A stretch of DNA of 64,000 bases from Rhodococcoides corynebacterioides NBRC 14404 (GCF_001894765.1 NZ_BCWV01000006.1:62001-126000), one strand, 5' to 3'; shown: positions 24,920 through 33,541, counted from the stretch's first letter. The notes: generated from the sequence alone by a model not told the origin. Program-made: numbers and translations.

Positions 24920-26919
24920 CGGTCGCTCCTTCGGTCGAGCACGATCTGGTGGACGTCGAGGTAGCCGGTGTCGAAACCGGCCTCGGAGTAGCAGAGGTAG
25001 AAGTGCCACATGCGGGCGAACGTCGGGTCGAAGCCCAGCAGGTGGACGTCCTCGAGGTTCTCGGCGAACTTCTCGTCCCAGGCGCGGAGCGTGCGGGCGT
25101 AATGGTCGCCCATCGAGAACCGTTCGCGCACTCGCAGAGTGGTCTCCCGTTCGGTGACGGTGTCGATCGCGTGCACGGACGGCAGGAACCCGCCCGGGAA
25201 GATGTACTTGTGCACCCAGGTGTAGGTGTTCCGGGTCGCGACCATCCGGTCGTGCGGCATGGTGATGGCCTGGATGGCGACCCGCCCGCCCGGCGCGAGA
25301 ACCGAATCGATGGTGCGGAAGTACTCGCCCCAGAACTGATGTCCGACGGCCTCGATCATCTCGACGGACACCACGGCGTCGTACTCGCCGTCGACCAGGC
25401 GGTAGTCCAGCAGGTCCACCTGGACGCTGTCCGACCAGCCCGCGGCGTCGATACGCTTGCACGCCAGTTCGAGCTGCTCGGTCGACAGCGTGACCGACCG
25501 AACGGTGGCGCCCCGCTCCGCGGCGCGGATGGCCAGTTCGCCCCAGCCCGTACCGATTTCGAGGACTCGCGACCCGGCGGTCACCCCGGCCGCGTCGAGA
25601 AGCCGGTCGATCTTCGCCCGTTGCGCGTCGGCGAGCGAGGTGGTCGCGTCGGCGAACAGTGCGCTGGAATAGGTCATCGTCTCGTCGAGGAAGAGCTCGA
25701 ACAGCTCGTTCGACAGGTCGTAGTGCCGGGAAATGTTGGATCGGGTGTTGGTCGTGGTGTTCGTCTCCGACCCGGGCGGCTTGGGTACGTACAGCGACCG
25801 GAGTCGCTGCAGCGGAGCAGGAATCAGCGTCGCCATGTGCTCGGCGAACACCGACAGCGCCGCCGTGAGGTCCGGTGCGTCCCAGTCGCCCGCCATGTAG
25901 GCCTCGCCGAACCCGATGAGCCCGCTCTCGCCGACCCGCGCGGCGAAGTCGCGAGGACGATGCACCACCATCGTCGGCGCGGTCGGATCCTGCGCTCCCC
26001 CACCGACGACGACACCGCCGGGCATCTCGACCCGGATGTGCAGCCCGGCCGCGGCGCGTCGGAAGAGCGCGTCGGCGACGGGTGCGGCGAGGCGCGCCTT
26101 CGGCGACGTCGGCACGTGGTCGAGTCCCGGCCAGCGACGCGCGTCGACGACGGGTGGGGCGGCGAACGTGGTGGGCATCGGCTGACTTTCGGTGGGAAGG
26201 GACGTCGAGGTGGGGGCCTCGGGACGGTGGCGCGGGACGATCGGCAGGCCGCGCAGCCAGAGTCCGATTCCCTGTCTCCGGATGCGGGCGGACACCAGGT
26301 GCGGCGCCAACGGCGCTCGCAGGGCGGTCCGCACGAGAGTGCGGGTCGTGGCCGGGCGGCCTGTGCCGGTGACGGTGGCGACGAACGGCGGGTGGCCGTC
26401 CCGGACGAGCACGACCGACAGGTCGAGCATGCCGTCCGGTTCCGGGAGCCGCATACGGTACCGACCGTCGACGTCGTTGAACGGTGAGACGTAGAACGCC
26501 TTGTCGACCTGCGCGCGACCGTCCGCGTCGGGCCGCACCGCGTAGTGGTGCCGACCGCCGTAGGTGTTCCGCACCTCGGCGACGACCCACTCGACGCGAT
26601 CGGCGTCGTCGTGCACCCAGTAGACCGTCAGGGGGTCGAAGGCGTGCCCGAGCGAGCGCACCCCCGTGAGCATCGTGATGCGTCCGGTGGTCGCCGTGCC
26701 GCCGTGGGCGGCGAGGACGTGATCGATCTCCGCCCGTAGGGACCGACCGTCCGCGGTGTGGTCCGCCGGATCGATGCGGCCGAGCGCACGCAGCGGGCGC
26801 GGCACCGCCGGGAGGTCGTCGATGTCGACGAACCAGGCATGGCTGCGGTAGGTGAAGTCGCTACGGACCGGCGCGGACCGCACGTGCCGGATGGTGGTGT
26901 CGAACACCGCCGGCATCAT
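24916..26919 (-). CDS. Fusion: DUF1365 domain + cyclopropane-fatty-acyl-phospholipid synthase (UfaA1-like)
   Basis: One uninterrupted 667-codon frame joins two proteins that are separate in M. tuberculosis (Rv0448c and ufaA1/Rv0447c, as I recall). Residues 1-240 are DUF1365 (VRSDFTYRSHAWFVDIDDLP, FDPLTVYWVH, VAEVRNTYGGRHHYAV, KAFYVSPFNDVDGRYRM). A Pro/Thr/Ser linker of about 20 residues follows. Residues 260-667 are a CFA synthase with ISRHYDLSNELFELFLDETM, VLEIGTGWGELAIRAAERG, SVEMIEAVGHQFWGEYF and the C-terminal YCYSEAGFDTGYL-type end. An internal ATG at the linker could still allow separate translation of the second half. The ATG start overlaps the upstream stop (ATGA). Confidence 0.88.
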   Translation of the reverse strand: MMPAVFDTTIRHVRSAPVRSDFTYRSHAWFVDIDDLPAVPRPLRALGRIDPADHTADGRSLRAEIDHVLAAHGGTATTGRITMLTGVRSLGHAFDPLTVYWVHDDADRVEWVVAEVRNTYGGRHHYAVRPDADGRAQVDKAFYVSPFNDVDGRYRMRLPEPDGMLDLSVVLVRDGHPPFVATVTGTGRPATTRTLVRTALRAPLAPHLVSARIRRQGIGLWLRGLPIVPRHRPEAPTSTSLPTESQPMPTTFAAPPVVDARRWPGLDHVPTSPKARLAAPVADALFRRAAAGLHIRVEMPGGVVVGGGAQDPTAPTMVVHRPRDFAARVGESGLIGFGEAYMAGDWDAPDLTAALSVFAEHMATLIPAPLQRLRSLYVPKPPGSETNTTTNTRSNISRHYDLSNELFELFLDETMTYSSALFADATTSLADAQRAKIDRLLDAAGVTAGSRVLEIGTGWGELAIRAAERGATVRSVTLSTEQLELACKRIDAAGWSDSVQVDLLDYRLVDGEYDAVVSVEMIEAVGHQFWGEYFRTIDSVLAPGGRVAIQAITMPHDRMVATRNTYTWVHKYIFPGGFLPSVHAIDTVTERETTLRVRERFSMGDHYARTLRAWDEKFAENLEDVHLLGFDPTFARMWHFYLCYSEAGFDTGYLDVHQIVLDRRSDR

Positions 26920-28220
26920 GTCCACACTCCGCCGAGCCGTTCGGCGGCACGCAGTCCCGAGGCGGCTCCGTCCTCGTGGAAGCCCCACCCGTGGTATGCG
27001 CCCGCGTACGCGGTGCGATCGGTGGTCAGCCCGGGCAACTCGCGCTGCGCGGCAACGGACTCGGTGGTGTACAGCGGGTGCTCGTACTGCATGGTGTCGA
27101 GCACCGTCGTCGGGTCCACCCCGACGCGGCGGTCGGCGGGGTCACCCAGTGTGACCAGGTATCGCTCGCCCGTGTCGGGCAGCCGCTGGAGGCGCGTCAT
27201 GTCGTAGGTGACGACGACGGCGCCGGGCGTCGCCGCGCACGTGTCCATCCGGTAGTTCCAGGACCCTCGGGCGCGCGGGGTCCGGGGCAGCACGGTGGAG
27301 TCGGTATGGAGTCGCGCCACGTTGGGCGAGTACGTGATCGCGCCCAGCACCCGATGCTCGGACTCCGTGGGATCCGCGAGGATCTTCAGAGCCTGCTGCG
27401 GATGCGTCGCGATCACGACGGCGTCGAACTCGGTCGAGTCCCCCGCGTCGGTGTCCACCGTGACGCCGTCGGCGTGACGACGCACCGAGGCGACGGGCGA
27501 CGACGTTCGCACGTCCGCGATGTGCGCCGCGACCCGTTCGACGTAGCGGGCGGACCCGCCGGTGACGGTCCGCCACGTCGGGGAACCACCGACGCTGAGC
27601 ATGCCGTGGTGGTCGAGAAAGGTGAAGAGGTACCGCGCCGGATAGTCCAGGGCGCGAGCGGGTTCGCAGGACCAGACGGCCGAGACCAGCGGGGTCATGA
27701 AGTGCGAGCGGAAGTAGGTCCCGAACCGGTGACGGTCCAGGAACTGTGCCACCGTCTCGGGCGACTCGTCGCTCGACGGTGCGGTGGCGATCAGCGCGGC
27801 GGCCACCCGGTGGAACCGCACGACCTCCGCCAACATCCTCAGGTACCGACCGCGACGGGCGGTCGCGAGCGACGGAAGGATGCCCGCGAGTCCCTGTCCG
27901 CCCGAGTACTCCAACCCGCAGCCGTCGCACCGGATGGACATGCTCATGTCCGATTCCTGCGTGGGAACGGACAGTTCACGGAACAGCCGCTGCAGGGTCG
28001 GGTACGTCCGGTCGTTGTGGACGATGAATCCGGTGTCGACCGACAGGTCGCCGTGGGTGCGCGTGGTCACCGTGTGCGTGTCGGCGTGACCACCGAGTCG
28101 CGCATCCGCCTCGAACACGGTCACACGCTCGGTGCGGGAGAGGACGTACGCCGCCGTGAGGCCGGCGACACCGCTGCCGACGACGGCGATGGACCGCGGG
28201 GTCCCCGAGGCGTGAAGCAT
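26916..28220 (-). CDS. FAD-dependent amine-oxidase-family protein (NAD(P)-binding)
   Basis: A 434-residue flavoprotein that starts the lipid operon. The N-terminal [20 protein letters not shown] and VFEADARLGGHADT bind FAD; NDRTYPTLQRLFRELSV, AQFLDRHRFGTYFRSHFMTPLVSAVWS (two blocks) and the C-terminal YAGAYHGWGFHEDGAASGLRAAERL are those of proteins next to cyclopropane synthases. It probably reduces or desaturates the fatty acyl substrate of the methyltransferases. The ATG has GGAGAAG 6 bases before it. M. tuberculosis Rv0449c is the counterpart. Confidence 0.9.
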   Translation of the reverse strand: MLHASGTPRSIAVVGSGVAGLTAAYVLSRTERVTVFEADARLGGHADTHTVTTRTHGDLSVDTGFIVHNDRTYPTLQRLFRELSVPTQESDMSMSIRCDGCGLEYSGGQGLAGILPSLATARRGRYLRMLAEVVRFHRVAAALIATAPSSDESPETVAQFLDRHRFGTYFRSHFMTPLVSAVWSCEPARALDYPARYLFTFLDHHGMLSVGGSPTWRTVTGGSARYVERVAAHIADVRTSSPVASVRRHADGVTVDTDAGDSTEFDAVVIATHPQQALKILADPTESEHRVLGAITYSPNVARLHTDSTVLPRTPRARGSWNYRMDTCAATPGAVVVTYDMTRLQRLPDTGERYLVTLGDPADRRVGVDPTTVLDTMQYEHPLYTTESVAAQRELPGLTTDRTAYAGAYHGWGFHEDGAASGLRAAERLGGVWT

Positions 28221-28288
28221 GTGACTTCTCCCTGAGTTGCGCAGCCTGTGGTTGGACTGTCGATCAGGATTTCGTTGGCGACGGCGAC

Positions 28289-28969
28289 TCAGATGGGTCG
28301 GTCGGCGCGACCGATCTCGCCGCGTGACGTCGAATCCGGGGCGAACAGGACATCCCGGACGGCGTCCCGCGTGAGACGTGACCAGTGCCACGAGCGGGTC
28401 AGCATGAAGTGACCCGCACCGCGCATCGCGACGAAACGTGCCGCGACACCACGCCGCTCGGCCCGCATCGTCGCGGCGTGCGAGAGCGTCGCGTCCGTCC
28501 ACCGGTCGCGGGTGCCGTGCACGACCAGCAGGCGCGACCCCGGCGCCATCGTGTCGGTCTCGGTGCCGTTCGGCCACCACGGCGCCAACGCCACCACGCC
28601 GGCCACCGCGGGGTGGCCGGCCACCGCCGCCGCGGTCCGACCACCCATCGAGTGACCGACCAGGACCACGCGCGCACTCGGATGCCGACCACGCAGCACC
28701 TCGTCGATCGCCCACTGCGCATCGGCGACCGGGCTGCGTTCGGCTCCGTTCCATCCTCGGTAGCGACAGCGCAGGAGCACCACGTCCGCTTCGGAGCCGA
28801 CGGACCGTCGCAGCATGCGGGCGAGGGGAACCATGCGGAGGTACGACAGATGCCACCGACGCACCGGGTCGTGGCTGGCGACCTTGCCGCCGTGCAGGAG
28901 CAGCACGACCGGTCGTGCCGAGCCGGTTGCGCCGGTCGAGCCGTGCAGAGAGGGTGCGTTCGGGGCCAT
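28289..28969 (-). CDS. Alpha/beta hydrolase
   Basis: A 226-residue single-domain hydrolase with the triad readable: VVLVGHSMGGRTAAAV carries the nucleophile Ser, VVHGTRDRWTD the Asp, and RGAGHFML the His. The LLLHGGKVASHDPVRRWHLSYLRM block forms the oxyanion side. The start at 28969 was chosen over the upstream ATG at 29023, which lies in the ssrA terminator region. Substrate unknown. The 68 bases before the amine oxidase gene are unremarkable. Confidence 0.85.
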   Translation of the reverse strand: MAPNAPSLHGSTGATGSARPVVLLLHGGKVASHDPVRRWHLSYLRMVPLARMLRRSVGSEADVVLLRCRYRGWNGAERSPVADAQWAIDEVLRGRHPSARVVLVGHSMGGRTAAAVAGHPAVAGVVALAPWWPNGTETDTMAPGSRLLVVHGTRDRWTDATLSHAATMRAERRGVAARFVAMRGAGHFMLTRSWHWSRLTRDAVRDVLFAPDSTSRGEIGRADRPI

Positions 28970-29030
28970 GATCTGTGTTCGTGGCCCCGCGGGCGACGGA
29001 TCACGGCCTGTGGCGTGATCCACGAACGAT

Positions 29031-29068
29031 AAACGGCGGACCGGACACCTCGCGTGTCCGGTCCGCCG
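29031..29068 (-). terminator. Intrinsic terminator of ssrA
   Basis: A perfect 15-bp GC-rich inverted repeat (arms 29034-29048 and 29054-29068, 5-base loop) lies 5 bases past the 3' end of the tmRNA and is followed on the minus strand by TTTATCG. This is a strong Rho-independent terminator. Confidence 0.9.
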
Positions 29069-29073
29069 TCGCC

Positions 29074-29443
29074 GGTGGAGCTGCCGGGAATCGAACCCGG
29101 GTCCTGCGTCGTGTTACCAGGGCTTCTCCGTGTGCAGTTCGCTACGCCTCTGCTTGGATCTCCGGATCTCGCGAACACGTCCGGATGACGATCCCAGTCA
29201 CTGTTGGATGTTCCACGTCAACCCGTGACCGGATGACGCGGTGAGCCCTCTAGCTGATGCCAGTACCCGGCCCGAGGGCGAAACCGGACTGACAGACACG
29301 CAGTCGCTACTTAGGCAGCGAGTGCGTAGTCGCGCTGATTGGAATCGGCGCTTATATTTTTGCGATGACGCTTGCGGTGGTCTCTCGCCTGCACCGACAC
29401 GCTTCCCCTGACTCGACGTACACAGTCGAAACCGTTCAGCCCC
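29074..29443 (-). ncRNA. ssrA: Transfer-messenger RNA (tmRNA)
   Basis: The gene is on the minus strand. Its 5' end GGGGCTGAACGGTTTCGAC and 3' end GGTTCGATTCCCGGCAGCTCC make the tRNA-like domain with a seven-base acceptor stem and T arm. The resume codon begins the tag ADSNQRDYALAA followed by TAA (29311-29349), one residue different from the mycobacterial ADSHQRDYALAA. The final bases read CCG rather than CCA, so the CCA is not fully encoded. tmRNA works with SmpB (encoded at 32 kb) to rescue stalled ribosomes and tag the peptide for proteolysis. Confidence 0.97.
29311..29349 (-). other. tmRNA tag-peptide reading frame
   Basis: Twelve sense codons (ADSNQRDYALAA) plus TAA inside ssrA. The C-terminal ALAA is the protease recognition end. 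Confidence 0.95.
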
Positions 29444-29467
29444 TTTCTCACCCGAGGGTGACGTTCA

Positions 29468-29486
29468 CCCACCGATACCCGGTGGG
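29468..29486 (-). terminator. Hairpin between the SDR gene and ssrA
   Basis: CCCACCG and CGGTGGG form a 7-bp stem with a five-base loop, 10 bases after the SDR stop and 25 bases before the mature tmRNA end. It may end the SDR transcript or mark the processed leader of pre-tmRNA. Confidence 0.45.
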
Positions 29487-29495
29487 CTGCTCAGT

Positions 29496-31013
29496 CTAAC
29501 GCGTCGCCGCGGGCGTTTCATCCCGGTTACCGTGTGCGGCGCGTTCGGCCTTCGTGGTGATGTTCTCGAGCATGCCGCGGAAGATCACGCCGTGGAACGG
29601 CATGATCGCGAACCAGTACAGCCGGCCGCCCAGACCGCGGGGGAAGAAGATCGCGCGCTGCTCGTAGCGGGACTTCGCCCCACCCTCGCGGGGGACGACC
29701 CGGAGTTCGAGCCACGCCCCACCCGGGGCCTTCATCTCCGCGCGCAGACGCAGCAACGACCCTCGTTCGATCTCCTCGACCCGCCACCAGTCGAGCGCCT
29801 CGCCGGTGTGCAGTCGACGCGGATCGCGGCGGCCCCGCTTGAGCCCGACCCCACCGACGACCTTGTCCATCCACCCGCGGATCACCCAGGCCACGGGGAA
29901 CGAGTACCACCCGTTCTCCCCGCCGATGCCCTCGACGACGTCCCAGAGCAGTTCCGGCGGTGCCTCGCAGTCGCGGGCGCGCTCGTCGAGGTAGACCACT
30001 TCCCCCGCCCAGTCGGGGTCGGACGGCAACGGATCCGACGGCGCCCCGGCGTCGGTCGCGTTCGACCAGGTGGTCTCCACCTCGCCCGCCTCGATCCGTC
30101 GCAGAGCGAGCCGCACCGAATCGTCGTACCGCGTCAGTCCGCCGTCGGGCGGCGGGATCACTCGGTCGATGTCCCGTTCGTGCGCGATGGCGTCGTACTG
30201 GAGCGACTCGATCAACGGCATCGCCAGGCCCCGCGGGATCGGCGTCACCAGCCCGATCCAGTGACCGGCCAGGCGCGGGGTCAACACGGGGAGAACCAGC
30301 ATGCGCCGCTTGCGCAGTCCGGCCACGGCGGCGTAGGTGTTCATCATCTCGCCGTACTGCATGACGTCCGGTCCACCGATGTCCCAGGTGCGCGACGTCT
30401 CGAACGGCGCCTCGGCCGACTCGATCAGATAGTGCAGCACGTCCCGCACCGCGATCGGTTGGATCTGGTTGTGCACCCACTTCGGCGTCGTCATGACCGG
30501 CAGGCGGTTGGTGAGGTGGCGGATCATCTCGAACGACGCGGACCCGGACCCGATCACCACGCCCGCCTGCAACACCACGGTGAACACCCCGGACTCGACC
30601 AGGATGCGGCCGACCTCGGCGCGCGACTTCAGGTGCGGCGAGAGATCGCCGGTCCGGGGATGGAGCCCACCGAGGTAGACGATGCGCCGGACCCCGGCAC
30701 CCTTCGCGGCCTCGGCGACGTTCTCCGCGCTCTGCCGCTCGGCTTCGGCGAAATGGTCGGAACCGCCCATCGAATGCACGAGGTAGTAGACGACGTCGAC
30801 GTCCCGGAAGGCGTCGTCGAGCGACTCGCGATCGGACAGGTCACCCTGCACCACCTCGACGCCGTCCGCCCACGGCACGTCGCGCAGTTTCTGTGGCGAC
30901 CGCGCGAGGACGCGCACCCGGTAACCCGCCTCCCGCAACCGCGGGGCGAGTCGCCCCCCGATGTAGCCGGTGGCCCCGGTGACCAGGACGCGCGTGCCCG
31001 CAGAATCGTTCAT
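29496..31013 (-). CDS. SDR-type NAD(P)-binding protein with DUF2867 domain
   Basis: A 505-residue two-domain protein. Residues 5-290 are an atypical short-chain dehydrogenase (VLVTGATGYIGGRLAPRL, VLARSP, GDLSDRESLDDAFRDVDVVYYLVHSMGG, IVYLGGLHPRTGD). Residues 340-490 match the DUF2867 pattern (RDCEAPPELLWDVVEGIGGENGWYSFPVAW in two blocks, GRRDPRRLHTGEALDWWRVEE, FFPRGLGGRLYWFAIMPFHGVIFRGM). Proteins like this are common in mycobacteria; the reaction is unknown. Start: ATG at 31013 with a close GGAG; an ATG at 31022 is an alternative. Confidence 0.85.
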   Translation of the reverse strand: MNDSAGTRVLVTGATGYIGGRLAPRLREAGYRVRVLARSPQKLRDVPWADGVEVVQGDLSDRESLDDAFRDVDVVYYLVHSMGGSDHFAEAERQSAENVAEAAKGAGVRRIVYLGGLHPRTGDLSPHLKSRAEVGRILVESGVFTVVLQAGVVIGSGSASFEMIRHLTNRLPVMTTPKWVHNQIQPIAVRDVLHYLIESAEAPFETSRTWDIGGPDVMQYGEMMNTYAAVAGLRKRRMLVLPVLTPRLAGHWIGLVTPIPRGLAMPLIESLQYDAIAHERDIDRVIPPPDGGLTRYDDSVRLALRRIEAGEVETTWSNATDAGAPSDPLPSDPDWAGEVVYLDERARDCEAPPELLWDVVEGIGGENGWYSFPVAWVIRGWMDKVVGGVGLKRGRRDPRRLHTGEALDWWRVEEIERGSLLRLRAEMKAPGGAWLELRVVPREGGAKSRYEQRAIFFPRGLGGRLYWFAIMPFHGVIFRGMLENITTKAERAAHGNRDETPAATR

Positions 31014-31062
31014 GCACTCCATTCGTAGCAGAGGTGCGCCGCCAACGAGGCCGGCGAACCGC

Positions 31063-31932
31063 TCAGCCGGTTCCCGCGATCAGCGCGACGGCCCCCAACG
31101 CGACCACCATGCCGACCTTCTGCACGGTGCCCACCCGCTCGCCGAGCATCACCATCGCCAGGAGCACCGTCGCCGCCGGGTACAGGGACGCAATCACGCT
31201 GGTCAGCGAGAGCAGGCCGTCCTGGAAGGCGAACAGCAGAGCCGCGTTGGCGACGACGTCGAGCACCGCGATCCCGGCCGCCAGATGCAGCACGCTGCCG
31301 CGCGGCGCCGAGAACGCGCCCGTCGACAGCGCCACGGCCCACACCAGGGCGGTCGCGGCGAGCCGGCTCGCCAGCAGCGGCCAGAGCCCGGTGTCGTCCT
31401 CCCCGGCTCGGTCGAGGCAGACGAAGGTCGCGGCGAACGCCACCCCGGACGCGACCGTGAGCAGCGCGATGCGCGGCGTGAACCGCAGAACCCGTCCCCC
31501 GGCGACCTCACCGGCCGCCTCGTCCGGCGATTCCCGACTGACCAGCACCACGGCCACGAGCGCGGCCACGATGCCGACGTAGGCGAGCACGCTCGGTCGC
31601 TCGCCCACCGCCAGACCGATCAGCACGGGAACCCCGGCGACGAGCACCGCGGTGACGGGCGAGACGACGGCCATCGGTCCCCCGGCCAGCGCCAGATAGA
31701 ACCACCACACCGCGACGCCGCCGGCGATACCCGACAGCGCGCCCCAGACCAGGGACGACGGCGTCGGCGAGCCGCCGACGACCGGGACCGCCACGGCGAC
31801 GACGATCACCGACACGGGGTAGGACACGATCACCACGCGCAGCGCGGCGACCCGTCGCGACGCGACTCCCCCCACGAAGTCGCTGACGCCGTAGCCGACG
31901 GCGGCGAGCAGGGCGAGGAGAACGGCGGTCAG
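31063..31932 (-). CDS. EamA/DMT-superfamily membrane transporter
   Basis: A protein of about 289 residues with ten hydrophobic segments and two EamA repeats; SPVTAVLVAGVPVLIGLAVGERPS and ASLYPAATVLLAMVMLGERVGTVQKVG are the conserved repeat ends. The usual N-terminus of this group (LLALLAAVGYGVSDFVGG) is encoded upstream of the first ATG/GTG in frame (GTG at 31875). The only plausible start that keeps it is CTG at 31932, which overlaps the stop codon of a small repeat ORF (CTGA). Either CTG is used or the start has been damaged by the repeat array. Substrate unknown. Confidence 0.8.
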   Translation of the reverse strand: MTAVLLALLAAVGYGVSDFVGGVASRRVAALRVVIVSYPVSVIVVAVAVPVVGGSPTPSSLVWGALSGIAGGVAVWWFYLALAGGPMAVVSPVTAVLVAGVPVLIGLAVGERPSVLAYVGIVAALVAVVLVSRESPDEAAGEVAGGRVLRFTPRIALLTVASGVAFAATFVCLDRAGEDDTGLWPLLASRLAATALVWAVALSTGAFSAPRGSVLHLAAGIAVLDVVANAALLFAFQDGLLSLTSVIASLYPAATVLLAMVMLGERVGTVQKVGMVVALGAVALIAGTG

Positions 31933-32051
31933 CGCAGTCCCCCGACGACGGAGGTCGTCATCTCATGTCCCCCGGCGACGGAGGTCGTCATCTCATGTCC
32001 CCCGACGACGGAGGTCGTCATCTCATGTCCCCCGACGACGGAGGTCGTCAT
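31929..32051 (-). CDS. Small repeat-encoded ORF (40 codons), uncertain
   Basis: This frame starts at an ATG that overlaps the smpB stop (ATGA) and consists of four copies of the ten-residue unit [10 protein letters not shown] (third copy with Ala for Val, last copy ending GGLR). It ends at a TGA that overlaps the likely CTG start of the transporter. No homology is evident. It may be translated only as a link that keeps ribosomes moving from smpB to the transporter gene, or it may be a chance product of the DNA repeat. Confidence 0.35.
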   Translation of the reverse strand: MTTSVVGGHEMTTSVVGGHEMTTSVAGGHEMTTSVVGGLR

Positions 32052-32057
32052 CTCATA
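31938..32057. repeat. Four tandem copies of a 30-bp repeat at the smpB 3' end
   Basis: Units at 31938-31967, 31968-31997, 31998-32027 and 32028-32057 are identical except for one base in the second unit and one at the edge of the fourth. Each unit on the minus strand begins ATGAGATGA, as at the end of smpB, and contains the hairpin GACGAC-CTCC-GTCGTC followed by five G. The length is a multiple of three and stays open in one frame. There are no spacers, so it is not a CRISPR array. Confidence 0.97.
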
Positions 32058-32521
32058 CCCTTGATTCGACGACCGAGTTCGCGGGTCACCTCGCGCTCGG
32101 CGGTGCGTCGGGCGAGATCCTGACGCTTGTCGTAGTCCTGCTTGCCCTTGGCGAGGGCGAGTTCGACCTTGACCTTGCCCTCGTTGAAGTACATCGACAG
32201 CGGCACCAGGGTGATGTTGCCTTCGCGGGTCTTCCCCACGAGATGCTCGATCTCCCGCCGGTGCAGGAGGAGCTTGCGGTTGCGACGGGGAGCGTGATTG
32301 GTCCAGCTGCCCTGCAGGTACTCCGGAATGTGGAGTCCGCGCAGCCAGACCTCGCCGTCGTCGACGGTCGCGAAGGCGTCCGCCAGCGACGCCTTGCCGT
32401 CGCGCAGGCTCTTCACCTCGGTGCCCACCAGTGCGACGCCTGCCTCGTAGACGTCGAGAATGGTGTAGTTGTGTCGGGCCTTGCGATTGGTCGCAATGGC
32501 CTTGCGACCTTTCTCCTTCAC
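32048..32521 (-). CDS. smpB: SsrA-binding protein
   Basis: SmpB (157 residues) binds tmRNA and the decoding centre of stalled ribosomes. The OB-fold signatures are clear: [74 protein letters not shown] and the C-terminal basic tail [21 protein letters not shown] that reaches into the mRNA channel. Its partner ssrA is 2.6 kb away on the same strand. The 3' end is embedded in the first unit of the 30-bp repeat array. Confidence 0.97.
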   Translation of the reverse strand: MKEKGRKAIATNRKARHNYTILDVYEAGVALVGTEVKSLRDGKASLADAFATVDDGEVWLRGLHIPEYLQGSWTNHAPRRNRKLLLHRREIEHLVGKTREGNITLVPLSMYFNEGKVKVELALAKGKQDYDKRQDLARRTAEREVTRELGRRIKGMR

Positions 32522-32635
32522 GGTGGATCTCCTCTGTCGGGTCGAGCACGCGGTGTGGGGCGGTCGTGCACCGTCGAGCCAAGAATAAGGACGACGTCCA
32601 CCCGTTTGTTCCCGTGGGCGGCGCTCGCGGTGTGT

Positions 32636-33541
32636 CTAGTGCCGCACGTAGAGACGCAACGTCACGTAGGACGTCACCGTCGCCATCCCGACGCCCACCA
32701 CCAGCAGGACCGGCGAGACCAGCAGGACGTCGCTTGTGGTGATCCGCGCGAGGATGTTCGCCTGGTACAGGTCACCGAGGACGGAGTCGACGAAGCCGAC
32801 CTTCGCGGTGAACAGCCCGGCGATCGCCAACACCGCACCGATCAGGGAGGCCACCACCGCCTCGAGCAGGAACGGCAACTGGGTGTACCAGCGGGTGGCG
32901 CCGACGAGGCGCATGATCCCCACCTCGGTGCGGCGGGTGAACGCCGCGATCTGCACCATGTTGGCGATGAGCAGCACGGCGGCGATCGCCTGCACGACGG
33001 CGACGGCGAAGGCCGCGTTGCGCACCCCGGCCAGCACGCTGAACAAACGGTCGACGAGGTCCCGCTGGTTGAGTACGCTCTGCACGCCCGGCCGGAGGCC
33101 GAACTGGTCCTCGATCACCCCGAACCGTTCCGGATCGCTGAGCTTGACCTTGAACGATGCCGGGAAGCTGTCGGGCGAGACCAACGACGCGAGCTCCGGC
33201 TGATCGCGGAACACCCGCTCCGTCGCGTCGGCGACGGCGTCGTCCCGGTTGAGGTACTGGACGGAGACCACCGACGGCGTGGACTCGAGATCGGACCGCA
33301 GGCTCGCGCAGATGTCCGAGGTGCATTGCGGGTCCGAGGTGGAGATGTCGTCGGTGAGGAAGATCTGGACCTCGACGCGGTCGAGGAAGATCTGCTGGGT
33401 CTTGTTCGCCATCTGCACGACCAGGAGGCCGCCGCCGAACAGGCCGAGCGAGATCGCCGTGGTCAGAATCATCGCGATGGTCATGGTGATGTTCCGGCGG
33501 AGGCCGGTGAAGACCTCGCCGAACAGGAAGCTTGCGCGCAC
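32636..33541 (-). CDS. ftsX: Cell-division protein FtsX
   Basis: FtsX (301 residues) is the membrane half of the FtsEX complex, which activates peptidoglycan hydrolases at the septum. Four membrane helices are seen: residues 22-45, and three after residue 170. Between the first and second lies an extracellular domain with a Cys pair (DPQCTSDICAS). GIMRLVGATRWYTQLPFLLEAVVASL is the conserved FtsX/MacB-type segment. The GTG start gives the normal length. It follows ftsE after 49 bases. The 114 bases before smpB hold no clear signal. Confidence 0.96.
   Translation of the reverse strand: MRASFLFGEVFTGLRRNITMTIAMILTTAISLGLFGGGLLVVQMANKTQQIFLDRVEVQIFLTDDISTSDPQCTSDICASLRSDLESTPSVVSVQYLNRDDAVADATERVFRDQPELASLVSPDSFPASFKVKLSDPERFGVIEDQFGLRPGVQSVLNQRDLVDRLFSVLAGVRNAAFAVAVVQAIAAVLLIANMVQIAAFTRRTEVGIMRLVGATRWYTQLPFLLEAVVASLIGAVLAIAGLFTAKVGFVDSVLGDLYQANILARITTSDVLLVSPVLLVVGVGMATVTSYVTLRLYVRH

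Noticed and set aside
31938-32057. CRISPR array
   Set aside because: The 30-bp units are directly adjacent with no spacers and there are no cas genes.
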